Positions 53,005 to 62,058 of a DNA stretch of 64,000 nt are shown here, piece after piece; position 1 is the stretch's first letter, and each line of letters starts with the position of its first letter. The notes below the pieces were generated by a model that was not told where the DNA came from, ran no database searches, and saw nothing but the letters and a program-made list of their open reading frames with translations. The translations under genes and the position numbers were made by a program. This DNA comes from Bacillota bacterium. Lineage in GTDB: Bacteria > Bacillota > Clostridia > Christensenellales > Aristaeellaceae. The stretch is taken from contig JAEZHM010000091.1 in NCBI GenBank assembly GCA_023416585.1, positions 82,516-146,515 on the forward strand, read 5' to 3'.

Positions 53005-53802
53005 GTGAATTTGTTTGGACGTCTGCAACTTTGGATTAACTGGCTGCAAACCGATCCTTTGCAGTTTTTCATTTACCTTGTATACTTGGTTACATCTGTT
53101 CTTTTGGCATTGATGCTGCATGAAATTGCCCACGGCTACGTGGCCTATCGCTGCGGCGACCCCACGGCGAAGATGTTGGGCAGGCTTACGCTAAATCCGC
53201 TGAAGCATTTGGACCCCTTCGGCACGGCATGCATGTTTTTGCTGGGCTTTGGCTGGGCCAAGCCAGTGCCTGTGAATCCGCGGAATTTCAGCAATTTCCG
53301 TAGAGATGACTTTCTTGTATCCGTGGCAGGCATCGCCACCAACATATCTCTGTTCATTATTTCAACAGCGCTGGCTGTAGGATTAAACGGTCTTTTATGG
53401 AAGCCTGAAGTCATTCAGCGTTATGGAGCCAGTGCGCTGTTGTCCTCCAACGGTTTGGGCTTTTCCATCTTGATTTCGGGGCAGGGCAGCACCTATGAGG
53501 CAGCTATGAAAACACCCTGGCTGCAGTATGTACAGCGCTTTTTGCTGCTGTTCTCATCCATCAATCTTGGCCTGGGCATTTTCAACTTGTTGCCCATCCC
53601 GCCGTTGGACGGATTCCATATCGTGAATGACCTTTTGCTTCGTGGTAAGCTCTACATGAGCCGGCAGTTTTTCCAGGGGGCGCAGATCGTACTGATGGTT
53701 TTGGTTTTTTCGGGCTTTTTGTCCGGACTCATGTCCACGGTGATGGGTGCCGTTGAAAGCGGCGTGATTAATGTTTTCCTCCGCCTGACAGGCGCGGCCT
53801 GA
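53005..53802 (+). CDS. site-2 protease family (M50) membrane metalloprotease
   Basis: 265 residues from GTG 53005 (GAGGG upstream and a promoter just before; earlier in-frame ATGs lack an RBS or precede the promoter). The zinc motif HEIAHG lies at 39-44 inside a membrane helix. The second metal motif is NLLPIPPLDGFHI near the C-terminus. This rhomboid-like S2P subfamily (YwhC type) often sits before scpA. The substrate is unknown. Confidence 0.9.
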   Translation: MNLFGRLQLWINWLQTDPLQFFIYLVYLVTSVLLALMLHEIAHGYVAYRCGDPTAKMLGRLTLNPLKHLDPFGTACMFLLGFGWAKPVPVNPRNFSNFRRDDFLVSVAGIATNISLFIISTALAVGLNGLLWKPEVIQRYGASALLSSNGLGFSILISGQGSTYEAAMKTPWLQYVQRFLLLFSSINLGLGIFNLLPIPPLDGFHIVNDLLLRGKLYMSRQFFQGAQIVLMVLVFSGFLSGLMSTVMGAVESGVINVFLRLTGAA

Positions 53803-53812
53803 GGCGGCAAAG

Positions 53813-54550
53813 ATGCCACAGCATATACATCTTAAGCAGTTTGATGGGCCTCTGGATCTTTTGCTGTATTTGATCAGCAAGGCCAAGGTGGACATTCGGG
53901 ATATATTCGTATCGGAGATTACGGAACAGTATATCGCCTCCGTCAGCGATGCGGAGGATATTGATATGGACGATGCCAGCGAGTTTCTTGCCATGGCTGC
54001 CACGCTGCTGGAGATCAAGAGCCGTGCACTGCTGCCCAAACCGCCTGTAACCGATGAGGAGGAAAGCCCTGAGGAAGCACTGATCCGCCGTTTGGAGGAA
54101 TACAAGCGCTTTAAGGAAACGGCTCAAAACTTGCAGGACTTTGAAAAGGCAGCCGCGGCCATGTATGAAAAGCTGCCTGAGGAATACCCGCTGCCGCCTC
54201 CGTCCTTTGAACTGACAGGGCTTACGCTGCAGGGGCTTTTGGAGGCGCTTTCCCGTGTGCTTAGCCGCAGGCCGGAGGAACCGGAAGAAGCGGTCTATAT
54301 CAATAGGGAAATCAGGCGTGATTCATTCACCATAGAGGCCTGCATGGGCCATATCATGAAACGCATGCGCAGAGGACCGGTTTCATTCGAAGCGCTATTC
54401 AGCGAGGTGCCAAGCCGGGAAGAGGTAGTTACGTTGTTCTTGGCACTGCTGGAGATTTTGCGCCTGAACCGTGCCCATGTGGAGCAAAGCGGTACTTTTG
54501 GGGAGATCACCTTGTATCCGGGGAGGAGAAAGGAAGATGCAGCCCAATGA
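53813..54550 (+). CDS. scpA: segregation and condensation protein A
   Basis: 245-residue kleisin: HIHLKQFDGPLDLLLYLISK start with the family DGPLDLLL-LI motif, a helical middle, and a winged-helix C-terminus (VTLFLALLEILRLNRAHVEQ). ScpA closes the SMC ring with ScpB to organise the chromosome. It begins 10 bases after the protease gene and overlaps scpB by 14. Confidence 0.96.
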   Translation: MPQHIHLKQFDGPLDLLLYLISKAKVDIRDIFVSEITEQYIASVSDAEDIDMDDASEFLAMAATLLEIKSRALLPKPPVTDEEESPEEALIRRLEEYKRFKETAQNLQDFEKAAAAMYEKLPEEYPLPPPSFELTGLTLQGLLEALSRVLSRRPEEPEEAVYINREIRRDSFTIEACMGHIMKRMRRGPVSFEALFSEVPSREEVVTLFLALLEILRLNRAHVEQSGTFGEITLYPGRRKEDAAQ

Positions 54551-55076
54551 ATTGATGGCCGTCATTGAGGCCATTTTGTTTGTCGCCGGCGAGCCGGTGC
54601 TGATGAATGATTTGCAAAAGGCGCTGGAGGTAAGCCCATTGGAACTGAATGCGGCCGTGAACGCTCTGGAAAGCGATTACGATTTCAACCGCCGGGGCAT
54701 CCGCCTCAAGCGGTTCGGAGAGCATATCCAGTTGGCTACCCGTGCCGAATATGCGCCCTATGTCGAACGGCTGCTTCAGCCGGTGCAAAAACAGTCCCTT
54801 TCCCAGGCCGCTATGGAAACGCTGGCAGTGGTAGCTTACCGCCAGCCTGTCACAAAGGCTGAGGTAGAGGCTGTACGCGGCGTCAAATGTGACTATTCCA
54901 TTCAATCCCTTGTTCACAAGGGGCTGATATCCGAAGTGGGCCGGAAGGAGGCTGTGGGACGCCCCATCCTCTACGGCACAACTGATACGTTCCTTGGTCA
55001 TTTCGGGATTGCATCCCTCCAGGATCTTCCCCAATTGCCGGAGAAACCGGCTGTGGAAGAACCGCTTGTACCCTGA
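54537..55076 (+). CDS. scpB: segregation and condensation protein B
   Basis: About 179 residues with two winged-helix domains: LMAVIEAILFVAGEPV start and AMETLAVVAYRQPVTKAEVE with RGVKCDYSI. ScpB dimerises on ScpA. ATG 54537 follows GGAGAAAGGAAG; the frame's GTG at 54471 is far inside scpA and less likely. Confidence 0.95.
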   Translation: MQPNELMAVIEAILFVAGEPVLMNDLQKALEVSPLELNAAVNALESDYDFNRRGIRLKRFGEHIQLATRAEYAPYVERLLQPVQKQSLSQAAMETLAVVAYRQPVTKAEVEAVRGVKCDYSIQSLVHKGLISEVGRKEAVGRPILYGTTDTFLGHFGIASLQDLPQLPEKPAVEEPLVP

Positions 55077-55102
55077 CAAAAATTGCATAATAAGCAAACA
55101 GA

Positions 55103-55137
55103 AAGCTCGCAAAATGAATGCGGGCTTTTTATTTTAT
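55103..55137 (+). terminator. terminator after scpB
   Basis: AAGCTCGC (55103-55110) pairs with GCGGGCTT (one G-T pair), followed by TTTATTTT. Confidence 0.7.
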
Positions 55138-55252
55138 CAAAGAAGGGTTTCCTAAGTTATTGGAGAATTAAACCATCCATATAGTTAATTTTAGCTGCGT
55201 TCAAATAAACTAGTACGACGAGACGGCCTGAGCAGAGGGCTTGAGCAGACTG

Positions 55253-55282
55253 TTGGCAGCAGGGCGTATGCCTGCATATAAA
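55253..55282 (+). promoter_or_regulatory. possible promoter of the FMN-binding protein gene
   Basis: TTGGCA (55253-55258) and TATAAA (55277-55282) with an 18-base spacer, 26 bases before the GTG start. The spacer contains a short palindrome (GCAGG...CCTGC). Confidence 0.45.
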
Positions 55283-55307
55283 AAAATTGCATAAGGGGTG
55301 GTATCTG

Positions 55308-56813
55308 GTGAAGAAAACCTACGTGGCGCTATTGGCAGTTGTATTGATCCTTGCTATTGTTGTGGGTGTGCTGATCGGCGACCGCAATAAAGTAGCAAAG
55401 GAAAAAGATACGCTTGATGCCAAGGCCGTAGAGCTTGCGCAAAAAGTGGATGATTTGACAGCGCAGGTAGCTGCGGCGCAGGCGGAAAAAGACACTGTTT
55501 TGGCGGATAAAGCCAAGGCAGAGGATGCTGCCAAAGCTGCAGATGTTCAACTGCAGGCCGCGATGAAGGACAAGTCTACTGCAGAGGAAGCGGTGAAGGC
55601 TGCCGAAGCCGCACTCAAGACTGCACAGGATGAAAAAGCGGCTGCGGAAGCGGCTGTAAAGACAGCGCAGGATGAGAAGGCTGCTTCCGAGGTGGCTGCA
55701 AAGACAGCGCAGGACGAAAAGACGGCTGCGGAAGCCGCTTTAAAGACAGCGCAGGATAAGCAAACCGCCGCCGAATCTGCTTTAAAGACCGCCCAGGATG
55801 GGAAGGGCGTTGCTGAAGCCGCCTTAAAGACTGCTCAGGATGAGAAGGCTGCTGCCGAGGCTGCTGCAAAGACGGCGCAGGACGGTAAAGCTGCCGCTGA
55901 TGCGGCATACAACACAGTTATCGATGATCTTCGGGCATCTTTAGACTCCCAAGCAAAGTCGGAGGCGGCTTTGAAGAAGGCGCAGGGTGAGGCTCAAAAG
56001 ACCAAGGATGAGCTGGCCGCCGCGCAGGCTGCTGTGAAAACAGCCGAGGAAGCAAAAAACCAGGCACTTTTGGATAAGGAAACTGCCGGAAAGACGTTGA
56101 AGGATGCCCAGGATGCTGCAACTGCCGCAGCAACAAAAGCCCAGGCGGATATTGCAGCTTTGCAGAGTCAATTGACCTTGGCCGAGCAGGAAAAAGCAAA
56201 GTCACAGGCAGACCTGCAGGCCATAGGAGCTACTTCCGGCGATTTGAAAACCGCCCAGGATAAGATACTGACCCTTGGACAGGATCTGGACGGCGTCAAA
56301 GCAGATCTTAACAAAGCTCAAGCGGAGGTAGACAGGCTGAACGGCGCTTTAAAGGATTCCGAAGCGGCATCAAAGGCGGCCAAAACGGATAAGAATGCTG
56401 CGGATGCTTCCGCCAAAGAGGCAAATGACCGCGCCGCTGCCGCCGAAAAGGCGCTGGCGGATGCGCAGGCTGCCAAACAGACCATTACGCTGACAGACGC
56501 CCTCCATGTCATCGCGCAGGGAAGCTACAAAGTGTACACGGTAACCAAGCAAGGCTATGTCGGCCCCATTGAGGTAACCGCCGTGCTGGATGAGAGCGGC
56601 GTTATCCAAGCCATGACTGTTGGCGGGAAAGGTTTCACCGAAACATTTGGTTCAGGAGACAAGGTGCGCGAGGATGCATTCATCAGCCAGTTCATAGGCA
56701 AGTCCGGCACTGTTGTATTAGGCCAGGATGTGGATGCAATTTCCGGTGCAACGGTTTCTGCTACAGCGGTGGTGGATGCGGTGAACGAAGTGTTGGCGCA
56801 GTTCAAAAAGTAG
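55308..56813 (+). CDS. membrane-anchored coiled-coil protein with C-terminal FMN-binding domain
   Basis: About 501 residues from GTG 55308 (AAGGGGTGG upstream). One N-terminal membrane helix (about 4-24) is followed by a long Ala/Lys/Glu-rich coiled coil (about 30-390) that includes seven 14-residue repeats (KTAQDEKAAAEAAL type, 104-201). The last ~105 residues are an FMN-binding domain (YVGPIEVTAVLDESGVIQAM, then DAISGATVSATAV). The SGAT motif, Thr482, resembles the site where RnfG/NqrC-type domains take a covalent FMN. The predicted layout is a membrane anchor, an extended rod outside the cell, and a redox head. Electron transfer is an inference from the domain. Confidence 0.85.
   Translation: MKKTYVALLAVVLILAIVVGVLIGDRNKVAKEKDTLDAKAVELAQKVDDLTAQVAAAQAEKDTVLADKAKAEDAAKAADVQLQAAMKDKSTAEEAVKAAEAALKTAQDEKAAAEAAVKTAQDEKAASEVAAKTAQDEKTAAEAALKTAQDKQTAAESALKTAQDGKGVAEAALKTAQDEKAAAEAAAKTAQDGKAAADAAYNTVIDDLRASLDSQAKSEAALKKAQGEAQKTKDELAAAQAAVKTAEEAKNQALLDKETAGKTLKDAQDAATAAATKAQADIAALQSQLTLAEQEKAKSQADLQAIGATSGDLKTAQDKILTLGQDLDGVKADLNKAQAEVDRLNGALKDSEAASKAAKTDKNAADASAKEANDRAAAAEKALADAQAAKQTITLTDALHVIAQGSYKVYTVTKQGYVGPIEVTAVLDESGVIQAMTVGGKGFTETFGSGDKVREDAFISQFIGKSGTVVLGQDVDAISGATVSATAVVDAVNEVLAQFKK
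55617..55910 (+). repeat. 42-base in-frame tandem repeat, 7 units
   Basis: Seven units of 42 bases encode KTAQD(E/G)KAAAEAA(L/V/A). The period of 14 residues equals two heptads, so each unit extends a coiled coil without phase change. Confidence 0.9.
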
Positions 56814-56832
56814 CAAAAAGAAATAAAGCAAA

Positions 56833-56870
56833 GGCCGTGGAAGGCGAAATGCTCCCACGGCCCTTTTTTT
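56833..56870. terminator. terminator after the FMN-binding protein gene
   Basis: GGCCGTGG (56833-56840) and CCACGGCC (56855-56862) form an 8-base-pair GC-rich stem, followed by CTTTTTTT. It lies between convergent genes and may serve both. Confidence 0.85.
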
Positions 56871-56897
56871 ATCCCAAAATAAATTTGCTTTCATGAG

Positions 56898-57743
56898 CTA
56901 TTTCAACAACTCCATCAAATAAGGCAGCGCTGCTTCAAATCGCACGCCGTAGCGAAGCTCTTGGTCAGATTCCAATGTGTACTGTATGCAGCGGTGGGTG
57001 AATCTCACCGCAAGGGATGAGGAGTCCTTTAAGCTTTTTCCGTTCATCAGGCCGCACAAAAGTGCGCTGGCCAGGATATCTCCCGTGCCGTGGAAAATGC
57101 CGGGGTAACGCCTCTCAAATGCGTAAGAAATTTCATCTGTCCCGGTGTCATATGCGGCGGTGCCAAGCTGATCAAGCCCTAATGTGACGCCGGTAAGTAC
57201 CACCTGACGGGGTCCCAGGGCGCTCAATCGGCGGAGTATGTCTTCCGTCTCCGTACGGGTAAACCCTTCCGGCTTATAGGGTATATCCAGCAGGATGCAG
57301 GCTTCCGTCATGTTGGGTGTAATAATGTCCGCCTTGCGGCATAGCCTGTGCATGCCCCGGGCCATTTCCATGGAATAAGTGGCGTACAGACGGCCATTGT
57401 CGGCCATTACCGGGTCCACCATACGCAGTGTATTTTCGCACCCTACATCCTCCATCAGCCTTGCTACCAGATCAATCTGGCCATAGGAGCCCAGAAAGCC
57501 GGAATACAATGCATCAAAGCGCAATCCAAGGCATTTCCAGTGGGTTAAAACGGGCAGGATGTCCTCCGTCAGGTCCCGGTAGGTATAACCTTGAAACCCT
57601 CCCGTATGGGTGGAGAGGATGGCTGTAGGCAATACCCCCGTATCCAGCCCCGCACAGGAAAGAATGGGCAGCGCCACCGTCAGGGAGCAGCGGCCTACGC
57701 AGGAGATGTCGTGTATGGCCAGGACTCGCTTTTGCCGTTCCAT
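56898..57743 (-). CDS. pyridoxamine/pyridoxal kinase (PdxY-like, ribokinase family)
   Basis: 281 residues of the PfkB fold with a pyridoxal-kinase start (RVLAIHDISCVGRCSLTVAL), TPNMTEACILL, and the anion-hole motif FHGTGDILAS with catalytic Asp. It phosphorylates B6 vitamers for salvage of pyridoxal phosphate. AAAGGAGG precedes the ATG. It is a single gene. Confidence 0.9.
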   Translation of the reverse strand: MERQKRVLAIHDISCVGRCSLTVALPILSCAGLDTGVLPTAILSTHTGGFQGYTYRDLTEDILPVLTHWKCLGLRFDALYSGFLGSYGQIDLVARLMEDVGCENTLRMVDPVMADNGRLYATYSMEMARGMHRLCRKADIITPNMTEACILLDIPYKPEGFTRTETEDILRRLSALGPRQVVLTGVTLGLDQLGTAAYDTGTDEISYAFERRYPGIFHGTGDILASALLCGLMNGKSLKDSSSLAVRFTHRCIQYTLESDQELRYGVRFEAALPYLMELLK

Positions 57744-57874
57744 GGAAAGCCTCCTTTATGATTCAGCCCCTATCATACCCGATTTCCCGGAAAAAGGAAA
57801 TCCCCATTCCGGTAAAGTGAAGAAAAGATCAGGTTAATGAAGCTTTTCCTTGTTGTTAAGCCGCCCTGCCTGGA

Positions 57875-57927
57875 TAAAAATAAAATGGGCTGCCTCACTG
57901 CGGTTTGATCGCTTTGAGGCAGCCCAT
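57875..57927 (-). terminator. terminator of the proline-rich membrane protein gene
   Basis: ATGGGCTGCCTCA (57885-57897) and TGAGGCAGCCCAT (57915-57927) form a perfect 13-base-pair stem; on the minus strand it is followed by TTTATTTTTAT. Confidence 0.88.
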
Positions 57928-57952
57928 TATCCTATTTGGTATGGCTCATTTT

Positions 57953-59368
57953 TTACGGCCTGCCCGGCGCGTGGCAGGAGGGACAGGGCAGCAGGTTCTT
58001 GAACTTGGTGTTGTTCAGGTCCTTATAGTAAAAGCTGACCATAGGCAGATACTTTGGATTCACCTTGGGGCATTTGGGATCTACGTGGTAGTACGTCCCG
58101 CCATCGTCATTATAATATAGTTTCGTTTTGGGCGCGGGGGTGGCCGTAATCTTAGGCGTGGCGGTAGCCGTTGAGGTGGTGACATCTCCGCTGTTTGTTC
58201 CGGTGCCTTGGGTCGTTTCTTCCACCTTATCATTACTCTGTAAAGATTGCGGATCCACGTACCAATCATTGTTTTCCTTGAGCATCAAGACCTGAAAACG
58301 AATTTTTACCGGATCGCGGCTGTTCCTTTTATCTATAGTGGCCGTCATGGTGATTGTTCTGGAAGAATCGGCTTCGGTCGCGGAGATTTTTTCAAATATA
58401 GGTTCCGAGGCAATCCTGTTGGCCATGATCATGAACAGTGCATTGTCAGGTTTTCCCTGGGCGGATTTCCAGGAAGGGGCAGCCAGAGTCAGCATGTTAT
58501 CGAGATTGTTTATGCTCCAATAGTTCATGAACTGTTGAAGCCTTTGCCATGCCGGGCTGTCTTCGCCGGACTCCGGTGCCGGTTCGGGCGTTGTCTCCGG
58601 TAAAACTGGAGTGTTGCTACCACCCATTTGAACCATACCCTGTGGGTTTGATGTCGGTGCGGTATTAGGCTGTTGATTTTGGGCGTTTGCGCTGTTTGCG
58701 CCATTGCCGCGGGTGGAAGTGGTCGTATCCCGCGGGGTGGCGCCGGTGATCAGCGATACGATGCTGACAAGTATCAGCGCTCCGTATACCAATGTCAGCG
58801 TCGCCCGCGCACTGGGCACAAAGGCCCGCTGCATCCACATGGCGGTAAGAGCCAATGCTCCAAGGCCTATAAAGGCATACTTCCAAAGGGAGGCAGAAAC
58901 GAGCAGTGTCAATACAAACAGTATGGGCAGCACTGCCAGTAGAAGAATCTGAAGCCAGCTATCCCCCTTACCCTTAAGCGGTCTTGTGCGAACGGCGTAT
59001 TCCTGGGGCACGGGCTGCTGAGGATAGGGCTGTTGCTGCGGGTAATAGGGCATAGGCTGCTGCGTGGGAGATGCTGCCTGTCTTACCTGCGGTTGAAAAC
59101 TTGGCTGCCTTGGAGCATATCCCGGCTGCCCAGCAAAACCGGCAGGCTGAGCGGCATAAGCCGGCTGCGGAGGCGGATATGCGGCGGCCTGTGGCATCAT
59201 TCCACCAGGCTGTGCATACCCCGGCATCGTCGGTTGTGTATATGGCCCCTGAGGGGCAGGCCCCACCGGCGGGAAAGCCGGTCCGGAGGCTTGTTCCAGC
59301 TTTTTCGGCACGGGCCGCTTTTGCATGCCGTACGTTGGAGCGGTGGAATATCTGCTGCGGTTGGTCAT
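57953..59368 (-). CDS. proline/glutamine-rich membrane protein with C-terminal Cys/His motif
   Basis: About 471 residues from ATG 59368 (AGAGGAATCGAAGG upstream; the open frame further up has no RBS). Residues 1-130 are a disordered Pro/Gln/Tyr/Ala-rich arm. Three or four membrane helices follow at about 137-215. A Thr/Ser/Asn-rich linker leads to a soluble domain of about 130 residues (AWQRLQQFMNYWSINNLDNM), and the end reads YHVDPKCPKVNPKYL...LLPCPSCHAPGRP. Three Cys and two His in that tail could bind a metal. I do not recognise the whole protein. Similar short C-terminal Cys domains occur in other Firmicute surface proteins. Confidence 0.7.
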   Translation of the reverse strand: MTNRSRYSTAPTYGMQKRPVPKKLEQASGPAFPPVGPAPQGPYTQPTMPGYAQPGGMMPQAAAYPPPQPAYAAQPAGFAGQPGYAPRQPSFQPQVRQAASPTQQPMPYYPQQQPYPQQPVPQEYAVRTRPLKGKGDSWLQILLLAVLPILFVLTLLVSASLWKYAFIGLGALALTAMWMQRAFVPSARATLTLVYGALILVSIVSLITGATPRDTTTSTRGNGANSANAQNQQPNTAPTSNPQGMVQMGGSNTPVLPETTPEPAPESGEDSPAWQRLQQFMNYWSINNLDNMLTLAAPSWKSAQGKPDNALFMIMANRIASEPIFEKISATEADSSRTITMTATIDKRNSRDPVKIRFQVLMLKENNDWYVDPQSLQSNDKVEETTQGTGTNSGDVTTSTATATPKITATPAPKTKLYYNDDGGTYYHVDPKCPKVNPKYLPMVSFYYKDLNNTKFKNLLPCPSCHAPGRP

Positions 59369-59470
59369 CCTTCGATTCCTCTGCCTTTCTACTGAAAACA
59401 TCTGCTGGTGCAGATGCGAGGAGAACAAATAGTTTCTATTATATCTTTCGTATTTTTGTCTATTCGTCTT

Positions 59471-59498
59471 AGTATAACACATATTGCGTCTCTGTAAA
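59471..59498 (-). promoter_or_regulatory. promoter of the proline-rich membrane protein gene
   Basis: On the minus strand TTTACA (59498-59493), a 16-base spacer and TATACT (59476-59471), with TGT directly before the -10 (extended -10). The 402 bases between 59369 and 59770 hold this promoter and a terminator and no gene that I can support. Confidence 0.6.
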
Positions 59499-59726
59499 CA
59501 CCGGAATAAAGAAAAGAAGCAAAAAAGACGCAAAATAGAAGTAAATGGAGACGAATTTTTTGGAAAAAGCGTATGTGCGTAGAAGTGTTCTCCATTCAAA
59601 AAACGCATATCATGGCATGGTTTTATCCCGTAAATTTATGGATGTATGTAAAAAAATAATAGCCCGCCGCGAAAAGTTTGCGGGAGGCAGAAGAACGAAA
59701 AAAATTGCGCTTCTTATTAAAGCAGA

Positions 59727-59758
59727 TGCCGGGAAAACGAAGCTTCATTTTCCCGGCA
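59727..59758 (-). terminator. hairpin after the AraC-family gene
   Basis: TGCCGGGAAAA (59727-59737) and TTTTCCCGGCA (59748-59758) are perfect partners. The U tract on the minus strand is weak (TCTGCTTT), so termination is likely but not certain. Confidence 0.6.
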
Positions 59759-59770
59759 CCAAACATCGGC

Positions 59771-60661
59771 TTACTTTTTGGGTTTTACCCGGATCCAGAT
59801 CTCCGACCAGCATTTTTCATTTTCGCCGTAATACAGCTCCATGTCAAAGCCTTCCTCAAGTTCGTAAGGTGCATTGGGCAGCCACTCTGTATAGACGCGG
59901 CGGTTGAGCGCTTGGACCTCTTTTGAGGTATCTTCAATGCGGAACGTGCCGCTTTTGAAGATAGCCCAGGTAGAGGCGGGAACGATTGCTTTTTCGAACC
60001 CCTCCGCTTTGCTGCCTTCCGTTTGAAAAGCAAAGATCATATAGGGAAAGGTGGAACCGCCCGTTTTCCGGTAGCTGCAGATGGCATTGATGGGGCATAG
60101 GTCGTTTTCGTTGGTGCGTCCCGCAGGAACAGAGGCCGCCAGTTTGTCGAAACGTCCATCCTTCATCACGTCCTGCCAGAATTGCGGGATCGCCCGGAAA
60201 TTTTCCTGATTTTCGGTGGTGAAAACACCTTCTATGCCGTAGATGAAAAAGGCTTCCTTGGTTTCAATCCTATAGTCCATGGGTACATCCCCCTTGAGAG
60301 TCAGTAGAAAAGAAAGGCGTGGATAGGCCTTCAAATGTACCCCCTCACTGCGCGCAGCGGAAGGGGATACCCCGTGCATGACGCCGAATGCCCTTGCAAA
60401 TGCTTCAGGGGAATCGTAGCCAAACTTTAAAGCCAGGTCAATGATCTTGATATCGCTGTGGGTAAGTTCAAATGCTGCCAGTGTCAGCCGCCTCCTGCGA
60501 ATATATTCCGAAAGGGATACATCCACCACAATGGAAAAGAGTCTTTGCAGCCCCGACAGCGATTGACAGGAAAGCTTAGCCACCTGAAGGAGGTCGACTT
60601 CTCCCTGCAGGTTTTCCTCAATATAGTCCAGTGCCTGGTTTATCCGTTCCAGCCATCCCAT
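59771..60661 (-). CDS. AraC-family regulator with GyrI-like effector domain
   Basis: 296 residues from ATG 60661 (AGAGGAGGAAGCG upstream; an ATG at 60718 is also in frame but has no RBS). Two AraC helix-turn-helix motifs lie at about 1-105 (LLQVAKLSCQSLSGLQRLF and FGYDSPEAFARAFGVMHGVS). The C-terminal ~160 residues are a GyrI-like/effector-binding domain (YRIETKEAFFIYGIEG, WAIFKSGTF, YTEWLPNAPYEL). This Rob/BltR-like class often senses small lipophilic compounds. No transporter gene is adjacent to suggest a target. Confidence 0.9.
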   Translation of the reverse strand: MGWLERINQALDYIEENLQGEVDLLQVAKLSCQSLSGLQRLFSIVVDVSLSEYIRRRRLTLAAFELTHSDIKIIDLALKFGYDSPEAFARAFGVMHGVSPSAARSEGVHLKAYPRLSFLLTLKGDVPMDYRIETKEAFFIYGIEGVFTTENQENFRAIPQFWQDVMKDGRFDKLAASVPAGRTNENDLCPINAICSYRKTGGSTFPYMIFAFQTEGSKAEGFEKAIVPASTWAIFKSGTFRIEDTSKEVQALNRRVYTEWLPNAPYELEEGFDMELYYGENEKCWSEIWIRVKPKK

Positions 60662-60753
60662 ACGCTTCCTCCTCTCCGGGGAGAAGTATAGCAAAAGGCG
60701 CGATGTACTGCCTTGCATTTCGCGCCTTCTTCTGCTAGAGTGATCTTAGGTTT

Positions 60754-61770
60754 TCATATGGATGCATGGCATACGCTGCCGCGCTCCATCAAATTCACCG
60801 GCACTTCCACCCATTGGGGTTTCGTATCCGGCTCTTTGAGCAGGCGGTATAGCAGTGCCATAGCCTGTTCGCCAAGCAGATAAGGGTGCACCTCCACAGT
60901 GGTTAAGGGAGGGGAGGTAAAGGCGGAAATGGAGGCATTGTTGAAGCTGATAATGGACACATCCTCCGGCACCCGCCGGCCTGCCTTTTGCAGCGCACCT
61001 ATCAGCCAAATAGCCAGCGCATCGTCCTGGGCGACTACCGCCGTGGGGCCATCAGGCAATAGCAGGGAGGCTGGCAGCGAATCGTCACCCGCCGACAGAG
61101 GACTTGGCAGGAAGATTTCCCGGGAAACAGGAATGCCCGCGTCTTTAAGTGCGGCTTCAAAACCTGCCTGCCGTTTTACGGTGACGCTGAGGGAATCATC
61201 CGCCCCCAGATAGCAAATACGGCGGTGGCCATATTTGAGCAGATATTCTGTCACCATACGCCCGGCCTTTTCATTATCACTGTCTACGCGGTGGTAGTTT
61301 TCACCGTGGCACGGATGACCAATGACTACAAAGGGAAAACTATGCCGGTGAAGAAGCTCTGCTACAGGATCGTCACGCAGGGTGGACAGGAGGATCATTC
61401 CCTCGATCATGCCGGAGAACATCATCTCCCACACGACACGCCCGTTATCCTCCTGACTGGCGCTGGTTCCCAGCAGCAGGTGCAGACCGTGGTGCGCGGC
61501 TGTTGTGCCGATACCTCGTAATGCCTCTGCAAAGAAGGGGTGCTTCATGGATTCTTCCGCACTCAAGGCGGAGAAGACACCGATGGCATTGGTTGTGCGG
61601 TTCACCAGCGAGCGTGCCAGAAGATTGGGCCTGTAATTCATTTCTTCCATGATTGCCCGTACCATCTTTTGCGTTTCGCAGCTGATACGGCTGCTGCCGG
61701 ATATGACACGGCTTACCGTGGAAGGGGAGACACCCGCTCTTTTTGCGATATCCTTAATGGTGCTTTTCAT
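60754..61770 (-). CDS. LacI-family transcriptional regulator
   Basis: 338 residues: HTH with hinge at 1-55 (TIKDIAKRAGVSPSTVSRVI, then YRPNLLARSLV) and a periplasmic-binding-protein-like sensor domain (IEGMILLS, VVIGHP, VDSDNEKAGRMVTEYLLKYG). These are usually sugar-responsive repressors. No sugar gene is next to it, so the target is unknown. AAAGGAGGAGG precedes the ATG. Confidence 0.92.
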   Translation of the reverse strand: MKSTIKDIAKRAGVSPSTVSRVISGSSRISCETQKMVRAIMEEMNYRPNLLARSLVNRTTNAIGVFSALSAEESMKHPFFAEALRGIGTTAAHHGLHLLLGTSASQEDNGRVVWEMMFSGMIEGMILLSTLRDDPVAELLHRHSFPFVVIGHPCHGENYHRVDSDNEKAGRMVTEYLLKYGHRRICYLGADDSLSVTVKRQAGFEAALKDAGIPVSREIFLPSPLSAGDDSLPASLLLPDGPTAVVAQDDALAIWLIGALQKAGRRVPEDVSIISFNNASISAFTSPPLTTVEVHPYLLGEQAMALLYRLLKEPDTKPQWVEVPVNLMERGSVCHASI

Positions 61771-61941
61771 GGCTTAGGCCTCCTCCTTTCCGTTTTCTTA
61801 CCCAATTCCTACATGCTTGTGAATGGCTTCATTATGCCAAGGGCATGTTGCCTTGTCAAGAAAAACTGATATCCGCGGCAAGTAATCAGGAAGGATGTTG
61901 TCAAACATGGGAAAAACAAATAGAAAAACGGAAACTTTCTC

Positions 61942-61970
61942 TTGACAGGATAAGGCCCTGTTAGTATACT
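61942..61970 (+). promoter_or_regulatory. sigma-A promoter of rpmH
   Basis: Perfect TTGACA (61942-61947), 17-base spacer and TATACT (61965-61970), 88 bases before the rpmH ATG. It drives the rpmH-rnpA-yidD-yidC run. I see no DnaA box of the TTATCCACA type in 61771-62058. Confidence 0.88.
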
Positions 61971-62058
61971 AGAATAGCTGTTTTGTGGTATTTTGCGCCG
62001 CTTCAATACGGTGCGCGTCACAGATACAAGACTTTTGTATAACAAGGAGTGTTGTTTT

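Noticed and set aside
53554..54105. 183-residue minus-strand ORF over the protease-scpA junction
   Set aside because: Antisense to scpA and the M50 protease, no RBS, no recognisable domain.
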